64,000 nt of DNA. Source: Mytilinidion resinicola (Eukaryota; Ascomycota; Dothideomycetes; Mytilinidiales; Mytilinidiaceae). Below the pieces are notes generated by a model. That model searched no databases and was not told the origin of the DNA. It saw nothing but the letters and a program-made list of their open reading frames with translations. Made by a program: the position numbers and the translations under genes. Positions within the stretch are counted from its first letter, which is position 1, and each line of letters starts with the position of its first letter. Below are positions 54,516 through 64,000 of this stretch, one piece after another. The stretch is taken from the NCBI RefSeq assembly GCF_010093595.1, contig NW_022985452.1:124001-188000 (forward strand). The letters are read 5' to 3'.

Positions 54516-56128
54516 ATGGCGTTTCGGGTCTCTTCTCGTCGGCTTTGTGTCGCATTGACAGCACCTCGTGCTGCTCTCGTCAACCCCATCTCAAAGCGTT
54601 ATGCGTCATCAGCATCGGCAGCGGTCGCGCAGTCGAACCTTCCTAAGGGATTGAAGGACTCAATTGCCGTGGGATCCCTTTATTTTCACCCCAAAACCTT
54701 CGAGTTATCATCTAGAACAATTCATTGACGATGTATTTACAGAAAGAGGCCTGGCTGCCGAACTCGGACCCCGCCGAGTCATCGCAGACAGCCCGCCTAG
54801 TGAATGACCAGCTACCTTTCATGGTCCCAACCTATGTCCGACCACCGCCTATGTTCGAGAAGGGAGAAGGATGTTATTTATGGGATGTGGAGAACAGGAA
54901 ATATCTGGACTTCACTGCCGGTATTGCTGTGAATGCGTTGGGCCATTGCGATCCAGAGATGGCGAAGCTTTTGGGACAGCAGGTATACTTTCTCTCAGAA
55001 GCGTACCATCTTCTACGGGACGAGAGCTGACGAAAATGTGGTGTCAAGGCCCAAACCCTTATTCACACCTCAAATCTCTACCACAACCCATGGACTGGCA
55101 CCCTCTCCAAATCCCTCATTGAGAAGACTCTAGAATCAGGCGCTATGCATACTGCCTCCAAAGCCTTCATCTGCAACTCAGGCTCTGAAGCCAATGAAGC
55201 TGCCATCAAGTTCGCGCGAAAGGTCGGTAAGGTCGTAGATCCTTCAGGCGAGAAGTACGAGCTGGTCTCTTTCCACAACTCCTTCCACGGTCGCACCATG
55301 GGCTCGCTCTCAGCGACACCGAACCCAAAGTACCAGAAGCCATTCGCGCCAATGGTTCCAGGATTCAAATACGGCACATACAATGATATAGATGGAATCA
55401 AGGACCTTGTCACGGATAAAACTTGCGGTGTTATTATCGAGCCCATCCAAGGCGAAGGCGGAGTGAACGTAGCTACAGAGGAATTCCTCATCGCGTTGAG
55501 GAAGCGATGTGATGAAGTCGGTGCGGTATTGATCTACGACGAGATCCAATGCGGCCTCTCCCGCACTGGACTACTGTGGGCGCATGGCTCTCTACCATCG
55601 GAAGCCCACCCGGATATTTTGACCACCGCCAAAGCCCTCGGAAATGGCTTCCCAATTGGCGCCACTATCGTCAATGAAGCTGTGGCTACTAAGATCGTTA
55701 CAGGTGATCACGGAACGACTTTTGGAGGAAACCCGCTTGGTTCTCGAGTTGCACACTACATTCTCTCGAGGCTCTCGGATCCAGAACTGCAGAAAGGCGT
55801 ATTAGAGAAAGAGAAAGCCTTCCGCAAACACTTCAAGGCGCTGCAGAACCGATTCCCGAGTATCATCACCGAAATCAGAGGCAAGGGCCTCATCCTTGGC
55901 CTCCAACTCAGTCAAGACCCGACACCAGTCATAACGGCTGCCAGGGAGCGCGGATTACTAGTGATCACATGCGGTACAAACACGCTCCGTTTTGTGCCAC
56001 CGCTAGTAATCTCTGAGGCTGAGATAGAAGAGGGCATGAAGATACTCGGAGAGGCAATGGCTGCTGTATTCGAGGAGTCAAGGGAAATTGAGGGCACAAA
56101 AGGACAACAGGAGATGCAAGATTCATAG
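54516..56128 (+). CDS. ARG8: Acetylornithine aminotransferase, mitochondrial
   Basis: Three exons (54516-54668, 54743-54982, 55049-56128) give 490 residues. It transfers an amino group between glutamate and N-acetylglutamate semialdehyde in arginine synthesis, using pyridoxal phosphate. The N-terminus MAFRVSSRRLCVALTAPRAA is basic, Ser-rich and free of acidic residues, a typical mitochondrial presequence. Family blocks: YLDFTAGIAVNALGHCDPEM, then HTASKAFICNSGSEANEAAI, then VSFHNSFHGRTMGSLS and the Asp-bearing VLIYDEIQCGLSRTG. The PLP-binding lysine is Lys326 in TTAKALGNG, followed by GTTFGGNPLGS. The C-terminus (after about 465) is a variable extension. The exon 1-2 junction uses a weak GTGGGA donor, so a few residues there are uncertain. 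The tRNA-like element lies 430 bp upstream. Confidence 0.95.
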
Positions 56129-57140
56129 ATTAAGTCTACAAGAGGTGGATGTAATTACCAGGGGCTTACTAGGTGTTCGGGAGTCCATCGGTTCATTCAA
56201 GGTATAGAGAAAAGTTGAGCGTTTCGTCTGATTCAGCAATTCTCGGCGTCTATGTTACGAGCATCACGACTTTACATTGTCAGCATGTTCACTATGGGTT
56301 TGAACTCATACGGCACCAAAATATCCGATCCCTTGAATGATGTGCCACCAACAGTCTGGACAAGCCACCGCTGTACGTCGGACCTCCAGCCACGTCCTCG
56401 GCCTACGTTTCCTTGTTTCATGTGGAGGCTGAGCGCTCTTGGTGTTTTGCATCAAGAGATAGGCAGCTTATATGGAGAATGGGGGCCAAACTCATACTTT
56501 TGGAGCTCTTATGACCTCATCCTAATCTTGCCTCCCATCTGGCTAATAAACTGTAAAGAACTTACTACCTAGATCGCTCGTAAGCCCGAGCACTTCGGAA
56601 AGGAAAGCCTTCAAGCCCCAGTCGTCATCTCGACGATGCTAGTCTGCATTCTCATTGGTCGGCTCCGTCTGCAATTGCTTCCGAAGAGCCTGTGCTGCCA
56701 AAACTGCAAATAGGTCAACGTGCATGTTCGTTATCGTCTTCACATTCGCTCATGCATACTCAGCCTAGTTAATTGAAGATTTTCACACGCCACACATAGC
56801 CTCTTACTCTTAAAAGAGGCTTTGACAGGACCTACGCCTGCAAAAACACGAGCGGTTCTGGGGAAAGGGGCAGCTCGAACCGAATGTGGCTTCTTGCTAA
56901 CACAATGATAGGTGAGGCTGGTTGAAGATCGACAATAGCTGAGCGAGCAGCCTTACGCCCCATTTTGATGCTTCGAATGCTTCGATGCTGGAGCAGGGGA
57001 TTCTTAAATACAGCCTCCAGTACCAGACCCACTTCTTCCAGCTTCTTGTTTCAACATACATATCTATAGTCACTCGTTTTGCATAGTTTGCAGTTCATCT
57101 AATAGGCGGAGTACATGTGGAATCGATAAGCGACGAGACT
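56129..57140. other. Intergenic region
   Basis: 3' flank of the aminotransferase gene and promoter of the membrane protein gene. The frame at 56252-56572 lacks features. No RNA seen. Confidence 0.45.
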
Positions 57141-58266
57141 ATGTCTACTGCGACCACCCTGATACGCTCTGTCATCACGCCAGCTCCCCGGCAAGCTCCA
57201 GAGCTTCTTAGGAGGCAATCGGGCCTGTATGGCCCTCTTCTTGGCTATTACAATAGCGTTTATGGCGATACCAGCAGCTGTAAGTGTCTTTTAAGGTCGG
57301 TTCCAGGACTACACAACATCCCCAAGGCCAATTACTGGCCATCGCCTTCTGGCGTGGCCTAGTTAGCTAACGGAATCGACCTCGAGTGTTGAGAAGCTAG
57401 TCCGATCGACAGTACGACTTGACCTATATTGTCCTTGCAAGACCTGAAGTAGTAGCGAAGTGGAGTAAGCAGACTGATGGACTAACGAGAACTCTAGGGC
57501 AAGCTCTTACTTGCGACTCCGACCAAGTGTTTTCCACCTCAAACGTCTTTGCGGGATGTGTCGAATCGAGCAGCATTGGCCTGCCGATGCTTGTGGATTG
57601 TCTCCAAACCCAAATTTCGGTGGTATCAATCAGCGGAACCACTCTCATGTGGTCAGTACTTCATTGTTTCTTCTACGAACTATTGTGCACGGGCCGAAGC
57701 CACCCAGAATTTGCTCCAGTCTTCATTTCATCGTTAATTTTTATGGCTAATGCCGAAGACGCAGCTCGAATTGCGTGAAGCAAACAATCTACGAAACCAC
57801 ACCAGCAGCCGGGACCGCCTACTACAACTACTTCTGCGCAGAAGGCTACTCCGCATTGACAATTTTCCGCGAAACCCAGGGGATATCTTCAAGCTTCTCT
57901 TCTACCTCAACCAACACGACTCCTGCATCTACAAGCGCTCGTATGCCTCACATCACTTCTTGAACTCGCTCTCCTGCACTGCTAACACGCTTCCCAGTTT
58001 CCATCCCCCCAACAGCCACGCCCACTACCTCCACAACACCCTCTCCTTCCTCCCAGCCAACACAAAGCAAGACCAATCAAGCCTGGATCGCCGGCCCAGC
58101 CCTTGGTGCAGCCGCATTCGTCGTCGCGTGTATTGCGCTCGGGTTTGTGGTATATACGAGAAGACGCCGTCCGAAGCCCTATGAGCACAGCGAGTACACT
58201 GCGGCGCAGCAGAGTCCGAGCGAGATTGACGGGAGGAGTGTGCCCGCCGAGATGGGGATGAGGTAA
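57141..58266 (+). CDS. Single-pass membrane protein of a fungal Cys-rich ectodomain family
   Basis: Four exons (57141-57279, 57498-57651, 57765-57940, 57998-58266) give 245 residues. The ectodomain starts with ELLRRQSGLYGPLLGYYNS, and exon 2 reads WQALTCDSDQVFSTSNVFAG and CVESSSIGLPMLVDC. Exon 3 follows with MCSNCVKQTIYETT and YFCAEGYSALTIFRE. The regular Cys spacing and the DQVFSTSxxFAGC block recur in many Dothideomycete surface proteins. A Ser/Thr/Pro stalk precedes one membrane helix, AWIAGPALGAAAFVVACIAL, then a basic stop-transfer YTRRRRPKP and a tail ending PSEIDGRSVPAEMGMR. No clear signal peptide is visible, so either the start is wrong or the helix acts as anchor. The first intron (218 nt) is long for this window. 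Function unknown; wall sensing is a guess from architecture. Confidence 0.75.
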
Positions 58267-59530
58267 GAGGGAAGCCACGATGGGAAGATCGGTGAAAGGA
58301 ATTGAATCGAGTCCTAAGAGTTTCTTGGAATTTGAGGACGTCGCGCCCAGGTTTGTTTGTTGTCAGGTAGTTTCTTTATATTTCTACCTCTGCTTTTGGC
58401 TGTGCGCTGACTCGCTGCTCTGAGTGGCGCGCTTTTGATGTGGTGAATGCCAAGAGTAGTTAAGGGAGGTAGATGGCTTACGTAAATGTTGGGCAGCGAG
58501 GTAACTAGAATAGTAGGAAATTGGAAAGGAAAATGAGGAAAGGTTGAGTAGATAGGGCCAGGTTGTGGGTAGCAGCGTCTCGCATCATCGTCATTCCTTG
58601 TCTTCCATCTCTAATCCAACCTCGTCTTCCATCTCCAAACCCAACTTGTCCTCACCTATCTAGTAGAGATGCGTTCTCTTTCTAAAGTTCCGCATCTGTC
58701 AGCAGGGCTGTTAGGTATAAGTTCCTCTCTTTCCACTAACACGCGGTGCGATCGATTGAGCTCTGGAGGATACGCAGGTCGATTGTGCTTTTCCATGGGT
58801 AGTGTAGTCAGTGCAGGCATAGCCGCTACGGAATGTTTGAGTTTAATATACTTTGCGTTGGTTCTTGTCCATCTCAGATAACATCTGGAGTCGTAGGTAA
58901 CATATTGGAGTAAGGGGAACCGCACCGCATCTTTCGATTGCATCATGAAGCTCTCTGTCAGACGTAATGTTGTTGTTTTTGAGGTCTCCATTGGATTCAA
59001 TGGTGGTGCATGTCAATTTATCTTCCACAAGGTCAAAGTCTCCTCGGTTTTCTTTCGCCAGTGTGTTTTGAAGCAACTCAAAGGCGGGTCCATTGGCATC
59101 GGAGAATACTGTCAATTGCTGAGGGAGATCGTCAGCTCGTACTTAACTAGGCGGGTCTTCGCTGGAGATGAAGAAAAATGGCGGTATCTATCGTACTGGT
59201 GAGGACTTTCACTTCCTTCTTCCAATGATAACACGATATCGAGGCTAGATAAATTGAATTATCGTTCCTAGGGCCATCTATAAACAAAACCCAAGTAGCT
59301 AAACCTACTGAATCAATGCCGCTTAAAGTCGATGGGAAAATGAGCGCATAATATAACACTTCCACCAAACTCCGATCGTCAAGAACAATCAGGCCGTTGA
59401 CTCCGAGAGGCAACCTGCCAGTTCCTCCTTATTCCCTGATGAAGTGCTGTTCCTCCATAAAGTGCTGCTCCTCCTCATTTTCTGCTGAAAAGTCAAAACC
59501 CAGAACCTCTAAAACCTCAAGATCAGGTTT
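58267..59530. other. Intergenic region with weak open frames
   Basis: It holds two 3' flanks (plus gene ending 58266, minus gene ending 59531). One weak minus-strand candidate is listed separately at 58843-59115. Confidence 0.45.
58843..59115 (-). CDS. Possible small hypothetical protein or exon (weak)
   Basis: A 90-codon frame without ATG at its upstream end: its first residues read VFSDANGPAFELLQNTLAKE, then GDFDLVEDKLTCTTIESNG and SDRELHDAIERCGAVPL. The mixed composition looks more protein-like than its surroundings. Acceptor-like CAG sites lie just upstream (near 59120), so it could be a 3' exon, but no 5' exon with a start could be fitted. It is not recognised and may be chance. Confidence 0.25.
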   Translation of the reverse strand: MTVFSDANGPAFELLQNTLAKENRGDFDLVEDKLTCTTIESNGDLKNNNITSDRELHDAIERCGAVPLTPICYLRLQMLSEMDKNQRKVY

Positions 59531-60505
59531 CTACACACCCTGCTGCTGTCTCGGCTGGCTCCTGGATTGCGCAGCAGCAATACCGGCGCCAACCAACTGG
59601 TGGATAGGGCCCTGTCTCCGTCCGCGTCCGTGACCGTTTCCGTGCTGAGCCTGGCCGGCGGGGGAAAGGTTGCCCTTCCACGGCCTGTTGGCAATGGGGC
59701 CGCGCGCCTCAGCCGCAAGCACTGGCGTAGCCCAGCCGAAAGCCAGATAGATGACCACAACGACCATTTCCTCAAGGACAGCCATGAAGACATGGATGAT
59801 GACGGAGCCCGTGAGCAAGCTGAAGTGCTTGTCGTGCGTAAACACCGAGATGAGCGAGTAGAGCAGGCGGACTGTGATGAGGGGCAGCGCAATGATGACG
59901 GCCCACGCGAGGCGGTTGTCGGAGCTGGGCGCGTTGTGCATCTTGCTCTTTGTGATGAAGGCGACGATGTAGAGTGCGGCTAAGGCGACGACGTAGAGGA
60001 TCTCGCCGATCTTGGTCTCGGACTGCACGTGGTAGGTACCGTCGGAGGAGGTGCTAGAGGTGCCGCCGACGATGCAGAGGATCAGGCCGATGGTGATGAG
60101 GAGCTGCAGGAGGCGAAAGTGGATGGCGCTGAAGGTGCTGCCCTTGGTGGAGTTGATTGTATCCGCACTTATTATGATGTTAGAACTGCGAATAGAAGTG
60201 GGGTGGGGAGACGGTTAAACTCACCATCGGGAAAGTAGTCCGAGGGTTGCGAGGAGTAGCGGGGACATCCCCACGGAGTCCAGGATCACGACGGCCTCAA
60301 TGAGACCGGTGCTGGTTTTGTTGGCATATGTTGCGAGTTGGCAGCATGCGCCGATGATGCGGACGAGACAAAGGATGAGGGTGTAGATCCAGCCGGAGCT
60401 GCGGCCGAAGCCGTGACGGCTGCAGACGATGGCTGCGACGATTATGGCGGGGAAGTAGATGACTAGCTCGAAGACCGAAACGGCGCCTTGCTTGTCGAAG
60501 CCCAT
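59531..60505 (-). CDS. Seven-pass integral membrane protein (fungal DUF7702-like)
   Basis: Two exons (60225-60505 and 59531-60167) around a 57-nt intron with GTGAGT donor give 305 residues. Seven hydrophobic helices are evident: FELVIYFPAIIVAAIVC, WIYTLILCLVRIIGACCQLA, a third around VVILDSVGMSPLLLATLG, LLQLLITIGLILCIVGGT, GEILYVVALAALYIVAFIT, WAVIIALPLITVRLLYSLIS and VFMAVLEEMVVVVIYLAFGW. The IRxxGAxxQ-like motif of helix 2 and the EM block of helix 7 are typical of this large fungal family. The C-terminal 70 residues are polar, Gly/Gln/Arg-rich and probably cytoplasmic. The family is abundant in filamentous ascomycetes and its function is unknown; a receptor-like fold is sometimes suggested but unproved. 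Confidence 0.85.
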
Positions 60506-61531
60506 GGTAGCGGTTTGGTGTGGAGATTGGCTATGAGAAGGTCGGTGGTGTAGAGATCGGTGAGGAGAGAAGTGGTAGATAGAGTGTTGAGCTTGAATGA
60601 TGCAATTGAGTTGAGATGGAGTGCATAATGAGGGACTGTAGGGCTGCTATATACTCACGCTCAAGAAAAGTTCATGAGGCTGATGCAGCACGCTAACGAG
60701 TTGGTTACCTATTTGGGGATGCAGAGAGCTGCAACGCCGCATGACGATTGCTGAAACGAACTTCACGGCCATTCCGAGAACGCCTCGTCAACCACCTACG
60801 GGCACGACTTCGACAGCAGGTTTTCGCATAGCACGGCACTGCTGTGCGAGATTTGCCTATTAGATGCTAAGTTAGTCGGTGGCTTGCTGAGGTAACCAAG
60901 ACGCAGCTCTCGTTGCGTTTAGAGCCCCGACAGGGCTGCGCAACCGACTTTCGGGTGACTGCCGGTTAGTTAGTCACTCGCCGGCTGAAGACGTTGCGGA
61001 GGGGTGCAATAAGGTGCGATACAGGTATTGCCGCAAGGCGTGCAGTGGTAGCTAGCTCCATTGGACACAGTTTGCGAAGTGATGGTGGAGGATGCGTGGC
61101 ACGCGAGGATGCATAAGCCGCTACTCTATTACTTTCTCGATGCGCATTAGCCAGAAGCCACACAATAGGGATCAACCCCCGCATCGTAGTGAACGGACAA
61201 TGAGTCAGCGGATAGAGGCCCTCATACGGTCAAGATGGTGCATCTCGTCCCCCTCTGATCGTCAGGGTCACCGGGGCGAAGCATCCCAAGCATTCTTGGG
61301 AAAAAGCTTGGCTTGTGGTGGTGAATACGAATAGATGGCGCTAGGCCGCTTTCTGCGTATATCACGATTGGTCAGATCCGGCAGTCCACTGAAAATAGCG
61401 CAGGCCAATCAGACCGTTCGCGATTGGAACCTCATCGAGAGCATCACCAGCCGGGCTGTGTACCTCCCAGAGCTGCTGGCTATCGGGCACAGCGAGAATG
61501 ACGGAATCAGGGTTCAAGGCGACATGGAGTA
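60506..61531. other. Divergent intergenic region
   Basis: Upstream DNA of the seven-pass protein gene (minus) and of the Asn/Tyr-rich protein gene (plus). No gene seen. Confidence 0.45.
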
Positions 61532-61539
61532 TATATAAG
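61532..61539 (+). promoter_or_regulatory. TATA box of the Asn/Tyr/Gln-rich protein gene
   Basis: TATATAAG stands 117 bp upstream of the start codon, within a run GTATATATAAGG. Clear TATA boxes are uncommon in filamentous fungi and usually mark inducible or strongly expressed genes. Confidence 0.55.
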
Positions 61540-61655
61540 GATTGTTGATCTGCCGTTTTTAGTTGTACATCAATTCAATCAGCTCATTATCCACCCCTGC
61601 AACATACTATCATACCTTCATCTCCTACAACCTACTCAAGCAACATCTACTCAAG

Positions 61656-62225
61656 ATGTCAGACCGAAACAACAACGGCTATGCCAACGATGGCTATTCG
61701 GAGACCAGCGACTACTCCAACAAAGAGTACTCGAACAGGGACAATTATGCGCAGCAGGACCGGGATTTCCAAAGAGAGTCGGCCAACAGTGGCTATTCCA
61801 ACAACGACTATGCGCGACAAGACAGAAATCAGCAAGGAGAGGCCAACGGCTACTACCAGCAGAATAACAACCGCAATAACTACGCGCAGCAAGACCGACA
61901 GCAAGACCGGAATCCAGGAGGAAACCGAAATAACGGATACTCAAACAACCAGGGTTACTCAAACAACCGTGACCGAGGGTACTCCAATAACGACTACAAT
62001 AACAACGGCCAAGGCCGCCCTCGCTTACTGAACGTAAGTGCTTCATAAATGTGCGCGCGCATAAACAAAAACTAACTAAATCCGCAGTTCCGCCAGCGAC
62101 GACAGGACCGCAGAAACGGCAATGGTGGAGGCCGAGGATTCGGAATCATATCCGGCATTCGACAGGCCATTGTGGAGAAGAGCACGGGCGGAGGGTCAAG
62201 TGGAGGAAACGGCGGGAGGTATTAG
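61656..62225 (+). CDS. Asn/Tyr/Gln-rich low-complexity protein with Arg/Gly-rich tail
   Basis: Two exons (61656-62033 and 62088-62225) joined by a 54-nt GTAAGT intron with a CTAACTAA branch region give 171 residues. The first 115 residues are almost wholly Asn, Tyr, Gln, Asp, Ser, Gly and Arg, in loose repeats such as GYSNN, NNYAQQDR and DYSNKEYSN. There are almost no aliphatic residues, as in prion-like domains. The second exon is FRQRRQDRRNGNGGGRGFGI, then a Gly-rich end. This layout (N/Y/Q-rich plus RG-rich) resembles RNA-binding or condensate-forming proteins, though no RRM or other fold is present. No signal peptide. I do not recognise a specific family. A TATA box lies upstream and an AG microsatellite begins 23 bases after the stop. 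Confidence 0.75.
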
Positions 62226-62238
62226 GTTGTTGAAGTGT

Positions 62239-62307
<69 letters not shown>
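62239..62307. repeat. AC/AG dinucleotide microsatellite
   Basis: Five AC units (62239-62248) lead into about 29 uninterrupted AG units (62249-62307) just after the stop codon of the low-complexity protein gene, presumably in its 3' UTR. Length polymorphism or assembly error is likely here. Confidence 0.95.
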
Positions 62308-62310
<3 letters not shown>

Positions 62311-62818
62311 TTATATGCATCGTGCTGGCGTTTTTGATTGATAGAGAGCGATTCCTTGGTTAGCCAATCTGAAGTTTGCCTGTGGCAATTTTACCTGTCC
62401 ATAAACTGTTGGAAGTATATAATGTCGCTTATTTTCTGGTCCCCCTAATCTTAGGCGGGGCGTGCTTTTTCATCCAACACTAGGAATGCTGAAATGCTCT
62501 AAGCAATGGTGAATGAAGATGTGCAGATTGGAGCCCTAAAGTTGTTACTTCATTCGAAAATACTAATCTTTGTAAAGATCCATCATGCTTGAAGTGTTTC
62601 AATGCGGTGTTTGGGGTTTGAAAGATGCAGCGGCATTATGTACATGAATTAAATTGGGTTCAGTTTAGAGTAAACTGGGTTAGAGCGAATTGTATTGGTA
62701 TCCATTGCGGTGATAGCACGGTTCAGCAACTTGAATAGCTCCATAGAATAAGACACAGTATTACGTTGCCGGCAACGACTTGTTTCATAATTCGTACACC
62801 TAACACCTAGGACTTAGG
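62308..62818. other. Convergent intergenic region
   Basis: AT-rich, holding the 3' flanks of the plus-strand gene and the minus-strand transcription factor. No gene seen. Confidence 0.45.
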
Positions 62819-64000
62819 TCACCTGATCGCCATACTCTCCTCTGTCCATCCAATAGATGCTTGATCCACTTCTAGTACAGTCCATAGATGCAGCTCTTTG
62901 CGTAGAAGCGCCGCCAAAGTGGATGCCTGCCGTACCCCCATTTCAGCTCCAATCTTCTCCAAGCGCCCGATGATCCAGCAGCGTGTCTTTTCCGGTACCG
63001 GAACTATACCTGGTGATACTTGAGCGGATAGATACAGAATCCAAAGCAGGCCGACGCCGGCTGCAGCTGATTTGGTCTGAAGGAGGCCGGGAACGCTCGC
63101 ACAGACAGCCTCAATATCAGAGAAGATGATGGTGCGAGAATGCGATATTTGATCCTCAAGTTCCAGAATCTCGTTTACATCGTGAGCGTAACGGGATTGT
63201 AGGAAGCATAATTGACTGATCAGTGCTTCGTGGACAAGAATGCTATTGGCGCGATAGTTGTTCGTGAAACCCGCAATCCAAATATCTGAGTATACGTGGT
63301 AGTGGTCGGAAAGCACGTCGGGAGTGGCTTTCGGTACAGTTACGATTGATGGCAGGAACCCATCGGCAAGACTTTGGTCCCAATTCGCAAACGCTTTCGT
63401 GATTGAGGTGTAACGAGCGATAGTGGCTCGTGTTATGCTCTCCGACTGATACTCTGGAGGGTTGAAGGGTATTTCAGCCTTTGTATTGCAAAAGTTAGAG
63501 ACAGATAGGATGATGTCTCCCATGGGGTCGATGATCCTGTCGTAGTAGCATCTTTGGGATAGAGACAGCCGAACGACTACATCTGGAACTGATGTTTTGG
63601 TTTGGTAGCATCCAGTTATGATCTGCGTACGTGCCTGGGTGAATAGGGCACGACCAAACTCGCTGTCGAGCTGGTTTTCGCCGCGCAGATCGAGTAATGC
63701 TGTTGCGCCTTTGACATGTGTGAGCGCTGATTCTATCGACCGATAGCTGGGATTACGGCAGGTGTTGGTCTAGTAGGAGATGAGCTTCTAGCATTGTGGA
63801 GAGCGGGGTGGTACATACTTCATATAGGCCGAGCAACAACACGACGAGTAGTGTCTGATCCATCTTGGCTAGCTCCCCGTGGCGCAGATTGTAGTTGGTC
63901 TTGCGCAATGCTCTGTCATACCATGCAGTAGCAGCCGTTCCCAGGCCGGATGTGTCCGTATGATAGGACAGACCGGCCAATCCCAGGGCGGTTACTATGC
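62819..64000 (-). CDS. Fungal-specific transcription factor, C-terminal part (5' end beyond the window)
   Basis: Two visible exons (63819-64000 and beyond, and 62819-63769) joined by a 49-nt intron with GTATGT donor give about 376 residues, open to the right edge. Visible blocks are typical of the Fungal_trans_2 (DUF3468) domain of Zn2Cys6 regulators: YDRALRKTNYNLRH, then LLVVLLLGLYE, then THVKGATALLDLRGENQ. The C-terminal block includes IWIAGFTNNYRANSILVHEA, then LGLLW-like LLWILYLSAQ. The N-terminal zinc cluster expected in such proteins would lie right of 64000 and cannot be confirmed. It would act in the nucleus on unknown targets. Confidence 0.85.

Overview
The window is nuclear DNA of a filamentous ascomycete (Pezizomycotina). 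A Dothideomycete is my best guess, from the mix of orphan genes and transmembrane families; that is inference. Protein genes are interrupted by short GT-AG introns, mostly 48-75 nt, with CTAAC-like branch sites. Genes lie on both strands without operons. The rebuilt exon models below were checked by reading phase, not by transcripts.

Layout. 1-9 kb: a GPI-anchored secreted protein, a 2-Cys peroxiredoxin with a damaged splice donor and a long C-terminal extension, an NFKBIL1-like protein, and an ankyrin gene with an in-frame stop. 9-13.4 kb: two orphan genes, a decayed single-pass membrane gene and a short Zn2Cys6 regulator. 13.4-15.9 kb: no gene recognised. 15.9-29.8 kb: a BLOC-1 subunit 1 homologue and a TOM1/HUWE1-type HECT ubiquitin ligase of 4000 residues, most of it in one 11.5 kb exon. 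30.9-35.6 kb: divergent MFS and MATE exporters. 36.6-44.4 kb: a secreted agmatinase/arginase-type ureohydrolase, an orphan gene and a large four-pass membrane protein. 46-52.7 kb: a GAS2-domain cytoskeletal protein and a secreted M28 carboxypeptidase. 53-54.1 kb: a tRNA locus. 54.5-64 kb: mitochondrial acetylornithine aminotransferase, a single-pass membrane protein, a seven-pass membrane protein, an Asn/Tyr/Gln-rich protein with a clear TATA box, and the 3' part of a fungal transcription factor running off the right edge.

The most unusual element is the tRNA-Leu(AAG) gene at 53042-53244 on the minus strand. It has an ordinary 16-nt intron after position 37, plus two insertions of 52 and 53 nt, one in the D-loop and one in the anticodon stem. 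Both insertions carry spliceosomal-type donors (GTGAGT and GCAAGT), branch sites (GCTAAT and ACTAAC) and AG acceptors, and are the same size as the mRNA introns around them. Removing all three leaves an 82-nt class II tRNA-Leu with every stem paired, followed by a T7 run. A 75-nt tRNA-like element 770 bp away shares the tRNA 5' end up to exactly the first donor and continues with three matching bases across the predicted junction.

Metabolic links are loose: the ureohydrolase and acetylornithine aminotransferase both touch arginine metabolism but sit 16 kb apart, and I see no secondary-metabolite cluster.
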